A stretch of 64,000 nucleotides of DNA from Xanthobacter autotrophicus (GCF_005871085.1 NZ_VAUP01000031.1:62001-126000); one strand, 5' to 3'. Counted from the stretch's first letter, positions 43,730 to 54,328 are shown. Numbers and translations are program-made. The notes: a model not told the origin generated them from the letters alone.

Positions 43730-44732
43730 TGTGCACGGTCTGCGGCTGTAGCGGCGACGGCGCCACCATTTCCGATGCCACGGGCGGGCATGCGCACGCC
43801 CATCCTCATGAGCACGGGCATGCCCACGGGCACGGCGAGGGCCATGCCCACGCTCTCGGCGAGGCCCACGTCCACACCCATGCGGACGGCACCACCCACA
43901 GCCACGGCCATGATCACGGGCACGGCCACGACCACGCCCACCCCGCCGGCGGCACCCTCGACTACGGCGCCGGCCCCGCCCGCGCCCATGCGCCGGGCCT
44001 GTCCCAGGCGCGCATGGTGGAGATCGAGACCTCCATCCTCGCCAAGAACGACGATTACGCCGCCCGCAACCGCGCCCGCTTCGAGGCCGCCGGCCTGCTC
44101 GCCCTGAACCTGCTCTCCGGCCCCGGCGCGGGCAAGACCACGCTGCTGGTGGAGACGCTGAAGGCGCTCGCCGGCCGCCTGCCCACTGCCGTCATCGAGG
44201 GCGACCAGCAGACCGACAACGACGCCGCGCGCATCCGCGCCGCCGGGGTGCCGGCGGTGCAGATCAACACCGGCAAGGGCTGCCACCTCGACGCCCACAT
44301 GGTGGGGCACGCGGTGGAAAAACTGCCGCTCCCGCCCGGCGGCGTGCTGTTCATCGAGAATGTGGGCAACCTCGTCTGCCCCGCGGCCTTCGACCTCGGC
44401 GAGACGAAGCGCGTCACCCTCATCTCGGTGGCGGAGGGCGACGACAAGCCGCTGAAATATCCCGACATCTTCGAGGGTGCCGACCTCGTCCTCATCACCA
44501 AGGCGGACCTCGCGCCGCATGTGGACGCGGACATGGCGCAGCTTGAGGCCAACATCCGCCGGGTGAATCCGCGCGCCGACATCCTGCGCGTTTCCGCGCG
44601 GGGCGAGGTGGGGCTGTCGCGCTGGATCTCCTGGCTGGACAAGGCCCGCGCGGAGCGCCTCGACGCGCTCGCCGCCGCCCGCGAGAGCGAGGCGCTGGCG
44701 CTTCGCGCGGCGATGGCGGTTGGGGGCGAGCG

Positions 44733-44736
<4 letters not shown>
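43729..44736 (+). CDS. hypB: Hydrogenase nickel incorporation GTPase HypB with His-rich nickel-storage segment
   Basis: A 335-residue SIMIBI GTPase. It has the N-terminal high-affinity nickel motif CTVCGC (C2, C5, C7), a histidine-rich stretch at 21-71 (21 His in 51 residues), Walker [10 protein letters not shown] (K136), [10 protein letters not shown], the metal-binding [10 protein letters not shown] loop and the [13 protein letters not shown] guanine motifs. The His-rich segment is like that of rhizobial HypB, which stores nickel. The downstream activator gene overlaps by four bases (GTGA). Confidence 0.96.
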
Positions 44737-46211
<1,475 letters not shown>

Positions 46212-46253
46212 GGGGGTGGGGATGCATCTGCTCTCGACAGTCACGGTGCAAAG

Positions 46254-46389
46254 CCCTCTCCCGCTTGCGGGGGAGGTTTGGGAGGGGGCAAGGCAGCATG
46301 GGTTGGAGCGCGGCGCGGCTCTTGTCCCGCTGTTCCGACCTGGCCCGGCAGGACCCCCTCCCCAGCCCTCCCCCGCAAGCGGGAGAGGG
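46254..46389. repeat. Paired palindromic repeat, family A (copy 3), inside the hup/hyp operon
   Basis: Inverted units at 46254-46288 and 46354-46389, about 65 bp apart, occupy most of the 223-bp gap between hupR and hypC. They share the CCCTCTCCCGCTTGCGGGGG / CCCGCAAGCGGGAGAGGG hairpin with the four other loci. This is the only sizeable gap between hupD and hupE. Confidence 0.85.
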
Positions 46390-46434
46390 AGTACGCCCCT
46401 TCCTCCCCATCCGCGATCTGAATAGGAGCCCCCC

Positions 46435-46749
46435 ATGTGCCTCGGCATTCCCGGTCAGATCGTCGCCGTCGCCGATGAGGACGCCATGCTGTGCGTGGTG
46501 GATGTCTCCGGCGTCCGCCGCGCCGTGGACGTGGTGTGCGTCGCCGAGCCCGGCGCGCCGCTCAGCGACCTCGTGGGCGCGTGGGTGCTGGTGCATGTGG
46601 GCTTCGCCATGAGCCGCATCGACGAGGAGGAGGCTGCCGCCACCCTCAAGGTACTCACCGAGATCGGCGAGGCGGCGGCGGAAATGGAAGCGCTGACAAA
46701 AGGCAGCGTCGATCTCGTCAGCGTCGATCTTCACCCCACCACCGCCTGA
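46435..46749 (+). CDS. hypC: Hydrogenase maturation factor HypC
   Basis: A 104-residue chaperone starting MCLGIPGQIVAV; Cys2 binds HypD and the large-subunit precursor during transfer of Fe(CN)2CO. The C-terminal helix DEEEAAATLKVLTEIGE is typical. It is 10 bp from hypD. It differs from HupF in the window (LGLPMR versus LGIPGQ) and is the general HypC of the pair. Confidence 0.93.
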   Translation: MCLGIPGQIVAVADEDAMLCVVDVSGVRRAVDVVCVAEPGAPLSDLVGAWVLVHVGFAMSRIDEEEAAATLKVLTEIGEAAAEMEALTKGSVDLVSVDLHPTTA

Positions 46750-46759
46750 GGAGACGGCC

Positions 46760-47884
46760 ATGCGCTACGTCGACGAATTCCGCGACCCCGCCCTCGCCTC
46801 GGTGCTGGTGAAGGAGATCGGCGCCATCTCCACCCGGCTGGAACGCGGGCGGGACCGGCCGTTCGCCATCATGGAAGTGTGCGGCGGGCACACCCACGCC
46901 ATCTTCCGCTATGGGCTGGAAGGCCTGCTGCCGGACCTTGTGGAATTCGTGCATGGGCCGGGCTGCCCGGTGTGCGTGCTGCCCATGGGCCGGGTGGACG
47001 ATTGCGTCGCCATCGCCGAGCGGGAAGAGGTGATCTTCGCCACCTTCGGCGACGCCATGCGCGTGCCGGGCTCCCGCAAGAGCCTGCTCCAGGCCAAGGC
47101 GGACGGGGCGGACGTGCGCATGGTCTATTCGCCCCTCGACGCCCTTGCGCTGGCGAAGCGCAATCCCGGGCGGCAGGTGGTGTTCTTCGGCCTCGGCTTC
47201 GAGACCACCATGCCCTCCACCGCACTCACCGTGCTGCGGGCGGCGCGGGAGGGGGTGGAGAACTTCTCCCTGTTCTGCAACCACATCACCATCATCCCCA
47301 CGCTCCGGGCTTTGCTGGAGCAGCCGGACCTTGGCATCGACGGCTTCATCGGGCCGGGGCATGTCTCCATGGTCATCGGCACGGCGCCCTACCGCTTCAT
47401 CGCCGAGGAGTTCCACAAGCCCCTCGTGGTGGCGGGCTTCGAGCCCATCGACCTGCTGCAATCCCTGCTCATGGTGCTGCGCCAGATCGAGGCCGGGACG
47501 GCGGCAATCGAGAACCAGTATGCCCGCGTGGTGCCGGAGCACGGCAATCCGCAGGCGCTGAAGGCAGTGGAGGAGGTATATGAGCCGCGCGAGACCTTCG
47601 AATGGCGCGGCCTCGGCTCCATCGCCGGCTCCGGGGTGCGGCTCAAGGCGCCCTATGCGGCGTTCGATGCGGAGAAGCGCTTCAGCGTGCCCGACGTGAA
47701 GGTGGCGGACCCCTCGTCCTGCCGCTGCGGCGAGGTGCTGACCGGCGCGGTGAAGCCGTGGGCATGCCCGGAATTCGGCACCGGCTGCACCCCCGAGACG
47801 CCGCTGGGCGCACTCATGGTGTCGTCGGAAGGTTCTTGCGCCGCCTATTACCAATATGGTGGCGTGCGGGGAGAAGCCGCATGA
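46760..47884 (+). CDS. hypD: Hydrogenase maturation protein HypD
   Basis: A 374-residue Fe-S protein that assembles the Fe(CN)2CO ligands with HypC and HypE. The conserved blocks are MEVCGGHTHAIFRYG (about 34-48), FVHGPGCPVCVLP (about 62-74), GFETTMPSTA, GFIGPGHVSMVIG and the C-terminal [4Fe-4S] cysteine set in SSCRCGEVL...WACPEFGTGCTPETPLGALMVSSEG. All are intact. The start is 10 bp after hypC; the stop overlaps hypE. Confidence 0.96.
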   Translation: MRYVDEFRDPALASVLVKEIGAISTRLERGRDRPFAIMEVCGGHTHAIFRYGLEGLLPDLVEFVHGPGCPVCVLPMGRVDDCVAIAEREEVIFATFGDAMRVPGSRKSLLQAKADGADVRMVYSPLDALALAKRNPGRQVVFFGLGFETTMPSTALTVLRAAREGVENFSLFCNHITIIPTLRALLEQPDLGIDGFIGPGHVSMVIGTAPYRFIAEEFHKPLVVAGFEPIDLLQSLLMVLRQIEAGTAAIENQYARVVPEHGNPQALKAVEEVYEPRETFEWRGLGSIAGSGVRLKAPYAAFDAEKRFSVPDVKVADPSSCRCGEVLTGAVKPWACPEFGTGCTPETPLGALMVSSEGSCAAYYQYGGVRGEAA

Positions 47885-48957
47885 ATATCCCCGTCCTCTC
47901 CCCCATTCCCGCCCCCACCCGCCGCCGGCCGCTGAGCCACAAGACGGTGACGCTCGCCCATGGCGGCGGCGGCAGCGCCATGCGCGACCTCATCGATGAC
48001 GTGTTCCTCGCCGCCTTCTCCGGCGACGGGCGCGCCGCGCCCGAGGACCAAGCCCGCTTCGACCTCGCCGCCCTGATGGCCCATGGCGACCGCCTCGCCT
48101 TCACCACCGACGGCTTCGTGGTGGACCCTTTGTTCTTTCCCGGCGGCGACATCGGCAAGCTCGCCGTCTGCGGCACGGTGAACGACCTTGCCGTGGGCGG
48201 GGCCAAGCCCGTGGCGCTCTCCTGCGCCGTCATCATCGAGGAGGGCCTGCCGGTGGAGACATTGCGGCAGGTGGCGGCCTCCATGGCGCAGACCGCGCGG
48301 GCGGCCGGGGTTGCCATCGCTACTGGTGACACCAAGGTGGTGGCGCGTGGGGCCTGCGACAAGCTCTTCATCACCACCACCGGCATCGGCGTGGTGCGGC
48401 GGGGGCTCGACGTGGGCATCGCCAGGGCGCGGCCCGGCGACGTGCTTCTGGTGAACGGCCTTCTGGGCGACCATGGCGCCGCCATCCTCAATGCGCGCGG
48501 CGACCTTGCCCTTGAGACCACCATCGAGAGCGACTGCGCGCCGCTGAACGGCCTCATCGAGACGCTGATCGAGGCCGCACCCGGCATCCGCATGATGCGC
48601 GACGCCACCCGCGGCGGCGTCGCGGCGGTGGTGAACGAACTGGCCGAGGCCAGCGCCGTGGGGGTGCGGCTTGCCGAACTCAGCTTGCCCATGCGGGCCG
48701 AGGTGATGGGCTTCTGCGAGATCCTGGGCCTCGACCCGCTCTATCTCGCCAACGAGGGCAAGATTCTCGCCGTTGTGCCGCCGCAGGAGGCCGACGCCGC
48801 GCTTGCGGCGCTGCGCTCCCATCCGCTGGGGCGGGAGGCAGCCGTCATCGGCGAGGTCACGGCCCAGCGGCCCGGACGGGTGGTCATGCAAACGCGCTTC
48901 GGGGGCGAGCGCATCGTCGATATGCTGGTCGGCGATCAGTTGCCCCGCATCTGCTGA
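47881..48957 (+). CDS. hypE: Carbamoyl-dehydratase HypE
   Basis: A 358-residue PurM-like ATPase that converts the carbamoylated C-terminal cysteine to thiocyanate, the source of the cyanide ligands. The protein ends with the diagnostic PRIC, where the terminal Cys358 is the modified residue. The ATP site GGGGSAMRDLI and DGFVVDPLFFPGGDIGKLAVCGTVNDLAVGGAKP (about 75-108) are conserved. HypF, which supplies the carbamoyl group, is not encoded in this window. Confidence 0.96.
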   Translation: MNIPVLSPIPAPTRRRPLSHKTVTLAHGGGGSAMRDLIDDVFLAAFSGDGRAAPEDQARFDLAALMAHGDRLAFTTDGFVVDPLFFPGGDIGKLAVCGTVNDLAVGGAKPVALSCAVIIEEGLPVETLRQVAASMAQTARAAGVAIATGDTKVVARGACDKLFITTTGIGVVRRGLDVGIARARPGDVLLVNGLLGDHGAAILNARGDLALETTIESDCAPLNGLIETLIEAAPGIRMMRDATRGGVAAVVNELAEASAVGVRLAELSLPMRAEVMGFCEILGLDPLYLANEGKILAVVPPQEADAALAALRSHPLGREAAVIGEVTAQRPGRVVMQTRFGGERIVDMLVGDQLPRIC

Positions 48958-48979
48958 AACCTTCATTGGGGAGAAAAAT

Positions 48980-49579
48980 ATGCGTCACACAGCCCGCACG
49001 GCCCTTGCCGTCGCAGCCTTCTCGGTCCTGCCGCAACTGGCCTTCGCCCATACGGGCGTGGGTGCCACCCACGGCTTCGACGCCGGCTTCGCCCACCCCA
49101 TGGGCGGCCTCGACCACCTGCTCGCCATGGTGACCGTGGGCATTTTCGCCTACCAGCTCGGCGGGCGCGCCATCTGGGCCGTGCCGGTCACCTTCATCGC
49201 CCTCATGGCGGTGGGCGGCGCGCTCGGCATCAGCGGCATCGATGTGCCCTTCGTGGAGTTGGGCATCGGCCTGTCGGTGGTGGTGCTCGGCGCGGCGGTG
49301 GCGCTCGGCGTGAAGGCCCCGCTGGCCATGGCCATGGGGCTGGTGGGCTTCTTCGCCATCTTCCACGGCCACGCCCACGGCGCCGAGATGCCCGAGGATG
49401 CCTCCGGCCTCGCCTATGGTGTCGGCTTCATGTTCGCGACGGCACTGCTGCATGTGGCCGGCCTTGGCCTCGGCATGGCCATCGGCCGCTTCGGCGAGAC
49501 CCATGGCACACGCTATGTGCGGGGCGCCGGCGCTGCCGTGGCGCTGGCCGGCATCGGCCTCGTCACCGGCATTCTGTGA
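48980..49579 (+). CDS. hupE: HupE/UreJ-family nickel permease
   Basis: A 199-residue inner-membrane protein: signal peptide with cleavage after AFA (residue 23), six hydrophobic helices and the nickel motif HPMGGLDHLLAMVTVG (39-54). A second His-rich loop, FHGHAHG (about 114-120), follows. HupE imports nickel for hydrogenase in R. leguminosarum. The ATG at 48980 is chosen because a GGGGAG Shine-Dalgarno and a complete signal peptide follow hypE by 22 bp. It is the last gene of the cluster. Confidence 0.94.
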   Translation: MRHTARTALAVAAFSVLPQLAFAHTGVGATHGFDAGFAHPMGGLDHLLAMVTVGIFAYQLGGRAIWAVPVTFIALMAVGGALGISGIDVPFVELGIGLSVVVLGAAVALGVKAPLAMAMGLVGFFAIFHGHAHGAEMPEDASGLAYGVGFMFATALLHVAGLGLGMAIGRFGETHGTRYVRGAGAAVALAGIGLVTGIL

Positions 49580-49588
49580 GAGTGCAGC

Positions 49589-49615
49589 CGGCCGGGCGCC
49601 ATCCGCGCCCGGCCG
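49589..49615 (+). terminator. Terminator-like hairpin after hupE
   Basis: A perfect 11-bp inverted repeat (49589-49599 and 49605-49615) with a 5-nt loop begins 9 bp after the hupE stop. The following sequence is only weakly T-rich (TGCTATA). It probably ends the hup/hyp transcript. Confidence 0.6.
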
Positions 49616-49713
49616 TGCTATAGGCACACCCCGCAAACCTGTTGAGTTGACGCATTTTCGTCCCGCGAACCGTGTTCCGCTTCGCTTGAAAATGCCGGGG
49701 AGGGGCCGGGCGG

Positions 49714-50709
49714 GTGCTGTACGACGCCGAGTATCTGACGCGGATCGAAAGCCTGATCCGCGTCCATCTTCCCGAATGGGGTCTGCCGCCCGACGCGGCC
49801 GTGAGCCTCATCTCCATTTCCGAGAATGCCACCTTCCGCATCACCGCCGGCGCGGCCGACCTGGTGCTGCGCGTCTACCGGCCGGGCTATCACACGCCGG
49901 AGGAGATCCGCTCCGAGCTGGCCTGGATCGAAGCGCTGCGGGCCGACGACGTGGTGCCCACTCCGCGCATCATCCCGACCCTGGACGGGCGCCGGCTCGC
50001 CGAGATCGACGATGGCGGCACGCCCCGCCGCATGGCCGCCTTCGCCTTCGTGCCCGGCGTCGAGCCGCAGGAGGGCGCAGACCTGCCGGCATGGTTCCGC
50101 CATCTCGGCGCCATTCATGCGCGCCTTCACGCCCATGCGCGGCGCTGGGCGCGGCCGGCGGGCTTCACCCGCAAGGTGTGGGATTTCGACAGCATGCTCG
50201 GCGCGCGCCCGCTGTGGGGCGATTTTCGCGCCGCGCTGGGCCTCGACGCGCCGGGCCGGGCGCTCTTGGAGCGCACCGCCGGGGCGCTGAAGGCGCGCCT
50301 CGGGCCGTTGTCACAGCCCGGCAGCTTCGGCCTGATCCATGCGGACCTGCGCCTTGCCAACCTGCTGGTGGAGGGGGACGGGCTGACGCTGATCGATTTC
50401 GACGATTGCGGCTTCTCGTGGTTCTTCTACGACTTCGCCGCCGCCGTCTCCTTCATCGAGCATTCGCCCCGCCTGCCGGAGCTGAAGGCGGCTTGGCTGG
50501 ACGGCTACCGTACCCGCGCGGGCCTGCCGGAGGGGGTGGAGGATGCGCTCGACGTGTTCGTGCTGCTGCGGCGGATGCTGCTCACCGCCTGGGTCGCCTC
50601 CCACGCCGAGACGCCCACCGCCCAGGCCATGGGGACCGCCTATACGCAGGGCACGCTGACACTGGCGGAGGGGTTCCTGGCGCGGCAGGGATCGGGCCTC
50701 AGTCGGTAG
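49714..50709 (+). CDS. APH-family phosphotransferase
   Basis: A 331-residue protein with a kinase-like fold of the aminoglycoside phosphotransferase/choline kinase/homoserine kinase family. It has the N-lobe (NATFRITAGAADLVLRVYRPGYHTPEEIRSEL; Lys replaced by R/V-type strand), catalytic loop HADLRLANLLVEG (H/D/N, about 210-222) and metal-binding DFDDCGFSWFFYDFAAA (about 227-243). The substrate is unknown. The GTG start gives the usual N-terminus. It is not part of the hydrogenase operon by function. Confidence 0.85.
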   Translation: MLYDAEYLTRIESLIRVHLPEWGLPPDAAVSLISISENATFRITAGAADLVLRVYRPGYHTPEEIRSELAWIEALRADDVVPTPRIIPTLDGRRLAEIDDGGTPRRMAAFAFVPGVEPQEGADLPAWFRHLGAIHARLHAHARRWARPAGFTRKVWDFDSMLGARPLWGDFRAALGLDAPGRALLERTAGALKARLGPLSQPGSFGLIHADLRLANLLVEGDGLTLIDFDDCGFSWFFYDFAAAVSFIEHSPRLPELKAAWLDGYRTRAGLPEGVEDALDVFVLLRRMLLTAWVASHAETPTAQAMGTAYTQGTLTLAEGFLARQGSGLSR

Positions 50710-50755
50710 GGCCTGAGCCGCCGCCTCGAAGATTGTGCGCACCGGGCGCCAAAGG

Positions 50756-50781
50756 AAAGGGCGACCCTGCGGCCGCCCTTT
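50756..50781. terminator. Convergent intrinsic terminator
   Basis: The arms AAAGGGCG (50756-50763) and CGCCCTTT (50774-50781) form an 8-bp stem extended by internal GC pairs. T-rich ends on both strands serve the phosphotransferase and rubrerythrin-like genes, which converge here. Confidence 0.7.
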
Positions 50782-50823
50782 CAGGTGCGTCGTCTCACGG
50801 TGCGGGCCGTGCCCGGCCGAGCA

Positions 50824-51300
50824 TCACTCGGCGGAAAGGCGCTTTCCGGCCTTGTGGGCCTCGATCCACTTGTGGATTTCCTGGACGTGCTCCGTTTCCT
50901 CTTCGTAGAATTCTTTCGCGAGGATGCGGATTTCAGGGTCGGTGGTCGTGTCGAAAATGGACTTGTAGTATTTCAGGCTTGCTTCTTCGGCATCGCGCGC
51001 AATCTCAAGAGCCTGCGTGCGCCCCATGAAGGGATCCGCCGCCCAGATTCCCGCCGTCTCCGGGCTTTCCAGATCCGGCCAATTATATTCTTCGGGCTTC
51101 ATTTCGGGCATGTCGCGGAATGCAGCGCGCGCGCGGGCATCAGCCAGATGCAGCCGTGAATAATCCGACAGCCGCCTGAAAAGAGCGGCGACCTCGGTAT
51201 TTCCGCAGCTCTGCATGACATCCGCAAGCTCCCCGAAACGAAGGGCGGCCTCCTCCTCGAGCTTTGCGGCATAAGACAGGAATTCACCAACGGTTTCCAA
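50824..51300 (-). CDS. Rubrerythrin/ferritin-like diiron protein
   Basis: A 158-residue four-helix-bundle protein. Candidate diiron ligands are the Glu in LEEEAALRFG, E/H in LSDYSRLHLADA, EEASLKYY and EEETEHVQEIHK, spaced as in rubrerythrin-type diiron sites. The rubredoxin domain of classical rubrerythrins is missing. A hydrogen-peroxide-reducing or iron-storing role is inferred. It lies directly downstream of the FeSII-like ferredoxin gene on the same strand (164 bp apart), which supports joint function in oxygen or peroxide protection. Confidence 0.82.
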   Translation of the reverse strand: METVGEFLSYAAKLEEEAALRFGELADVMQSCGNTEVAALFRRLSDYSRLHLADARARAAFRDMPEMKPEEYNWPDLESPETAGIWAADPFMGRTQALEIARDAEEASLKYYKSIFDTTTDPEIRILAKEFYEEETEHVQEIHKWIEAHKAGKRLSAE

Positions 51301-51464
51301 GGCATTACCCTTCCGAAAAAATCAAGAATATCAGATCTTCACCCAGAACACCGATCGGATTGCACAGCACTCCGATCGGGTCCGGCACTCATTGCGGAAG
51401 CGAGAACGCGTCACCCGATCCGCCGGCGATGCAAGCTGACCGGTGCATGCTCCAGAGGCGCAGG

Positions 51465-51830
51465 TCACGCCTCGGCGGGGCAATGCTCATAGTGAATGAT
51501 GACTTCTTCCTCGCGGGCGATGAACTGGCAGGCCAGCCGATAAGGCGGTGCGATATCGTTGACTTCCGCGTCCGCGATCTGCTCCTCGGTGATCTTGCCG
51601 AGTTCCTTGAGCTTGGTCTTTTCCCGCTCCGTCAGCGCAATCGCCATGCGCGGCTTGCCCTCGACATATTCGACCCGGATGAGGCAGGAACCGCACTCGC
51701 CCTCCTGGCATTCGAAGGGGATCTTCACGTCGTTGGCGCGGGCGACGGCGAGAATTGTCCCGGTGTCACCGGCAGTGGCGTAGGCGCGCTTGTCCTTGGT
51801 GGTCGTCGACCGAAAAGTGATGATGGGCAT
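51465..51830 (-). CDS. FeSII (Shethna protein II)-like 2Fe-2S ferredoxin
   Basis: A 121-residue plant-type [2Fe-2S] ferredoxin. Ligands are C41, C46 and C49 in the block VKIPFECQEGECGSCL, and C101 in PPYRLACQ. The block VKIPFECQ-x-G-x-CGSCL, the inserted charged helix (about 66-90) and PPxYRLACQ match my recollection of Azotobacter FeSII, which binds and shields nitrogenase from oxygen. The length (121) also matches. The protein is cytoplasmic. It is not a simple electron-transfer ferredoxin of the FdxE type; that distinction is from memory. Confidence 0.8.
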   Translation of the reverse strand: MPIITFRSTTTKDKRAYATAGDTGTILAVARANDVKIPFECQEGECGSCLIRVEYVEGKPRMAIALTEREKTKLKELGKITEEQIADAEVNDIAPPYRLACQFIAREEEVIIHYEHCPAEA

Positions 51831-51872
51831 TGTCTTTTTCCAATCGCCTGAAGTTCTATTTTCGTCAAAAAA

Positions 51873-51888
51873 TGCGAAACCCGTGCAT
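51873..51888 (-). promoter_or_regulatory. Sigma-54-like promoter candidate for the FeSII-like gene
   Basis: On the minus strand the sequence ATGCACGGGTTTCGCA keeps GCACG-N4-T-x-GCA spacing of a -24/-12 promoter with two consensus mismatches, including one of the two G bases at -24. It lies about 43-58 bp upstream of the start codon. No NifA TGT-N10-ACA upstream site was seen. Confidence 0.3.
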
Positions 51889-51993
51889 GAATACGCTTAG
51901 GCTATACTTCGAGCGATATAGTCGAAAAAGCCCGTAGACATCTCCGCAAGCGGCACGTCTTTTTCCACTTATTCCAAAGACAAGTTCAGTTTG

Positions 51994-52007
51994 TTGACAT
52001 GGGTCAT
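51994..52007. promoter_or_regulatory. FNR/FixK-like box upstream of the FeSII-like gene
   Basis: TTGAC-ATGG-GTCAT is a near-perfect FNR/FixK half-site pair (TTGAC-N4-GTCAA) with one mismatch. It lies about 165 bp upstream of the ferredoxin start in an AT-richer intergenic stretch. The distance makes direct activation uncertain. Confidence 0.4.
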
Positions 52008-52079
52008 TTCGGGGGAAATTTTCATCGGGGCGGCTGGATGCCGGCGGCCGCGCCTTGGCTTCCTACGCGGCCGGGCAAC

Positions 52080-52107
52080 AAAAAAGGGCGGCCCTGAGGC
52101 CGCCCTT
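52080..52107 (-). terminator. Intrinsic terminator of the rpsO-pnp transcript
   Basis: A 10-bp GC stem (52084-52093 with 52098-52107) and tetraloop; on the minus strand it is followed by a run of T (52085-52080). It follows the pnp stop by about 28 bp. Confidence 0.9.
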
Positions 52108-52135
52108 CCTGATTGTTCGCGAGTGCGCGGGCGGA

Positions 52136-54328
52136 TCACTCCGCGGCGCCAGCCTCGTCGCCGGTGGCGGCCGGGGCGGCGGCGCGAGCGGCGTCGCGCT
52201 CGGCCTTGGCCTTGGCTTCCAGGTCCTCGCCTGTGGCCTGATCCACCACCTTCATGGACAGGCGGGTCTTGCCGCGCTCGTCGAAGCCCATGAGCTTGAC
52301 CTTGACCTTGTCGCCTTCCTTGACCACGTCGGAGGGCTTGGCCACGCGCTCGTTGGCCATCTGCGACACGTGGACGAGGCCGTCCTTGGAGCCGAAGAAG
52401 TTCACGAAGGCGCCGAAGTCCACCACCTTCACCACGGTGCCTTCATAGATCTGGCCCACTTCCGGCTCGGAAGCGATGGACTTGATCCAGTTGATGGCGG
52501 CCTTGATGGCGTCGCCCGAGGCCGAGGCGATCTTGATGGTGCCGTCGTCCTCGATGTTGATCTTGGCGCCGGTCTTCTCGACGATCTCGCGGATCACCTT
52601 GCCGCCGGAGCCGATCACTTCGCGGATCTTGTCCACGGCGATCTTCATCACCTCGATGCGCGGGGCGTGCTCGCCCAGTTCCGCGCGGGCGGTGGTGAGG
52701 GCCTTGGCCATCTCGCCGAGGATGTGGACGCGGCCGTCCTTCGCCTGGGTGAGGGCGACCTTCATGATCTCCTCGGTGATGCCGGCGATCTTGATGTCCA
52801 TCTGGAGCGAGGTCACGCCCTGCTCGGTGCCGGCCACCTTGAAGTCCATGTCGCCGAGGTGATCCTCGTCGCCGAGGATGTCGGAGAGCACGGCGAACTT
52901 CTCACCCTCGAGGATGAGGCCCATGGCGATGCCCGCCACCGGACGGCGCAGCGGCACGCCCGCATCCATCAGCGCCAGCGAGGTGCCGCAGACGGTGGCC
53001 ATGGAGGACGAGCCGTTGGACTCGAGGATTTCCGACACCACGCGCAGGGTGTAGGGGAACTCGTGCTTGGCCGGCAGCATGGGGTGGATGGCGCGCCAGG
53101 CGAGCTTGCCGTGGCCGATCTCGCGGCGGCCCGGCGAGCCCATGCGGCCGGTCTCGCCCACGGAGAAGGGCGGGAAGTTGTAGTGCAGCAGGAAGTGCTC
53201 CTTGTAGGTGCCCTCCAGGCTGTCGATGAACTGCTCGTCCTCGCCGGTGCCGAGCGTGGCGACCACGAGGGCCTGCGTCTCGCCGCGGGTGAACAGGGCC
53301 GAGCCGTGGGCGCGGGGCAGGATGCCCACTTCCGACACGATGGGGCGGACGGTGTACACGTCGCGGCCGTCGATGCGGATGCCCTCGTCGAGGATGCTCC
53401 AGCGCACGATCTTGGCTTCGAGCGCCTTGAACACGTCGGAGACCACCTGGGCGGTGGGCACCTTGGTGCCGTCGAGGGCCAGTTCCTCGTAATACTTCTT
53501 CACCTTGGACTTGGCAGCGCCGACCGCCTCGTAGCGGGACTGCTTCTGCTTGATCTTGTAGGCGGCGCGCAGGTCGGCCTCGGCGATCTCGCGGACCTTG
53601 GACTCCACCTCGGAGACATCGGCCGGCTGGAAGTTGCGCGGCTCCTTGGCGGCCTTCTCGGCCAGCTTGATGATGGCCTCGATCACCGGCTGGAAGTGGC
53701 GGTGGCCGAACATCACGGCGCCGAGCATGATCTCCTCGGGCAGCTCTTTCGCTTCCGATTCCACCATGAGCACGGCGTCGCCCGTGCCGGCGACCACCAG
53801 CTCAAGCGCGCTTTCCTTCACCTCGTCCACGGTGGGGTTCAGCACGTACTCGTTGTCGACGAAGCCCACGCGCGCAGCGCCCACCGGACCCATGAAGGGC
53901 ACGCCCGAGAGGGTGAGGGCGGCGGAGGCGGCGACCATGGCGACCACGTCGGGGTCGTTCTCCAGGTCATGCGCCAGCACGGTGATGATCACCTGGGTTT
54001 CGCACTTGTAGCCATCGGGGAACAGCGGGCGGATCGGGCGGTCGATGAGGCGGGAGACCAGGGTCTCCTTCTCGGAGGGACGGCCCTCGCGCTTGAAATA
54101 GCCGCCGGGGATGCGGCCCGCGGCGTAGGTCTTTTCCTGGTAGTTCACGGTCAGGGGGAAGAAGTCCTGGCCGGGCTTGGGCTCGCGGGCGGAGACCACG
54201 GTGGCGAGTACCTTGGTGTCGCCGTAGGTGGCGAGCACCGAGCCGTCGGCTTGGCGGGCCATCTTGCCGGTCTCGAGAGTGAGGGTGCGACCACCCCAGT
54301 CCAGCTCTTCGCGATGGATATCGAACAT
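52136..54328 (-). CDS. pnp: Polyribonucleotide nucleotidyltransferase (PNPase)
   Basis: A 730-residue phosphorolytic 3'-5' exoribonuclease starting [21 protein letters not shown]. It contains two RNase PH domains (about 1-230 and 310-555), with [14 protein letters not shown] and [20 protein letters not shown] active-site blocks. These are followed by KH (about 560-615, [25 protein letters not shown]) and S1 (about 622-690, [20 protein letters not shown]) domains and an Ala-rich tail. It is part of the RNA degradosome. The gene order rpsO-pnp is conserved; the start is set by alignment to the family, not the earlier in-frame GTG/ATG. Confidence 0.97.
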   Translation of the reverse strand: MFDIHREELDWGGRTLTLETGKMARQADGSVLATYGDTKVLATVVSAREPKPGQDFFPLTVNYQEKTYAAGRIPGGYFKREGRPSEKETLVSRLIDRPIRPLFPDGYKCETQVIITVLAHDLENDPDVVAMVAASAALTLSGVPFMGPVGAARVGFVDNEYVLNPTVDEVKESALELVVAGTGDAVLMVESEAKELPEEIMLGAVMFGHRHFQPVIEAIIKLAEKAAKEPRNFQPADVSEVESKVREIAEADLRAAYKIKQKQSRYEAVGAAKSKVKKYYEELALDGTKVPTAQVVSDVFKALEAKIVRWSILDEGIRIDGRDVYTVRPIVSEVGILPRAHGSALFTRGETQALVVATLGTGEDEQFIDSLEGTYKEHFLLHYNFPPFSVGETGRMGSPGRREIGHGKLAWRAIHPMLPAKHEFPYTLRVVSEILESNGSSSMATVCGTSLALMDAGVPLRRPVAGIAMGLILEGEKFAVLSDILGDEDHLGDMDFKVAGTEQGVTSLQMDIKIAGITEEIMKVALTQAKDGRVHILGEMAKALTTARAELGEHAPRIEVMKIAVDKIREVIGSGGKVIREIVEKTGAKINIEDDGTIKIASASGDAIKAAINWIKSIASEPEVGQIYEGTVVKVVDFGAFVNFFGSKDGLVHVSQMANERVAKPSDVVKEGDKVKVKLMGFDERGKTRLSMKVVDQATGEDLEAKAKAERDAARAAAPAATGDEAGAAE

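Larger units (their letters stand above)
51831..52135. other. Intergenic region between the FeSII-like gene and pnp
   Basis: About 300 bp, mostly AT-rich relative to the rest of the window, containing the two candidate promoter/operator sites above and the pnp terminator. No additional gene was recognised on either strand. Confidence 0.5.

Noticed and set aside
51831-52135. NifA upstream activator site TGT-N10-ACA for the FeSII-like gene
   Set aside because: No pair with the right spacing was found, although separate TGT and ACA trinucleotides are present.
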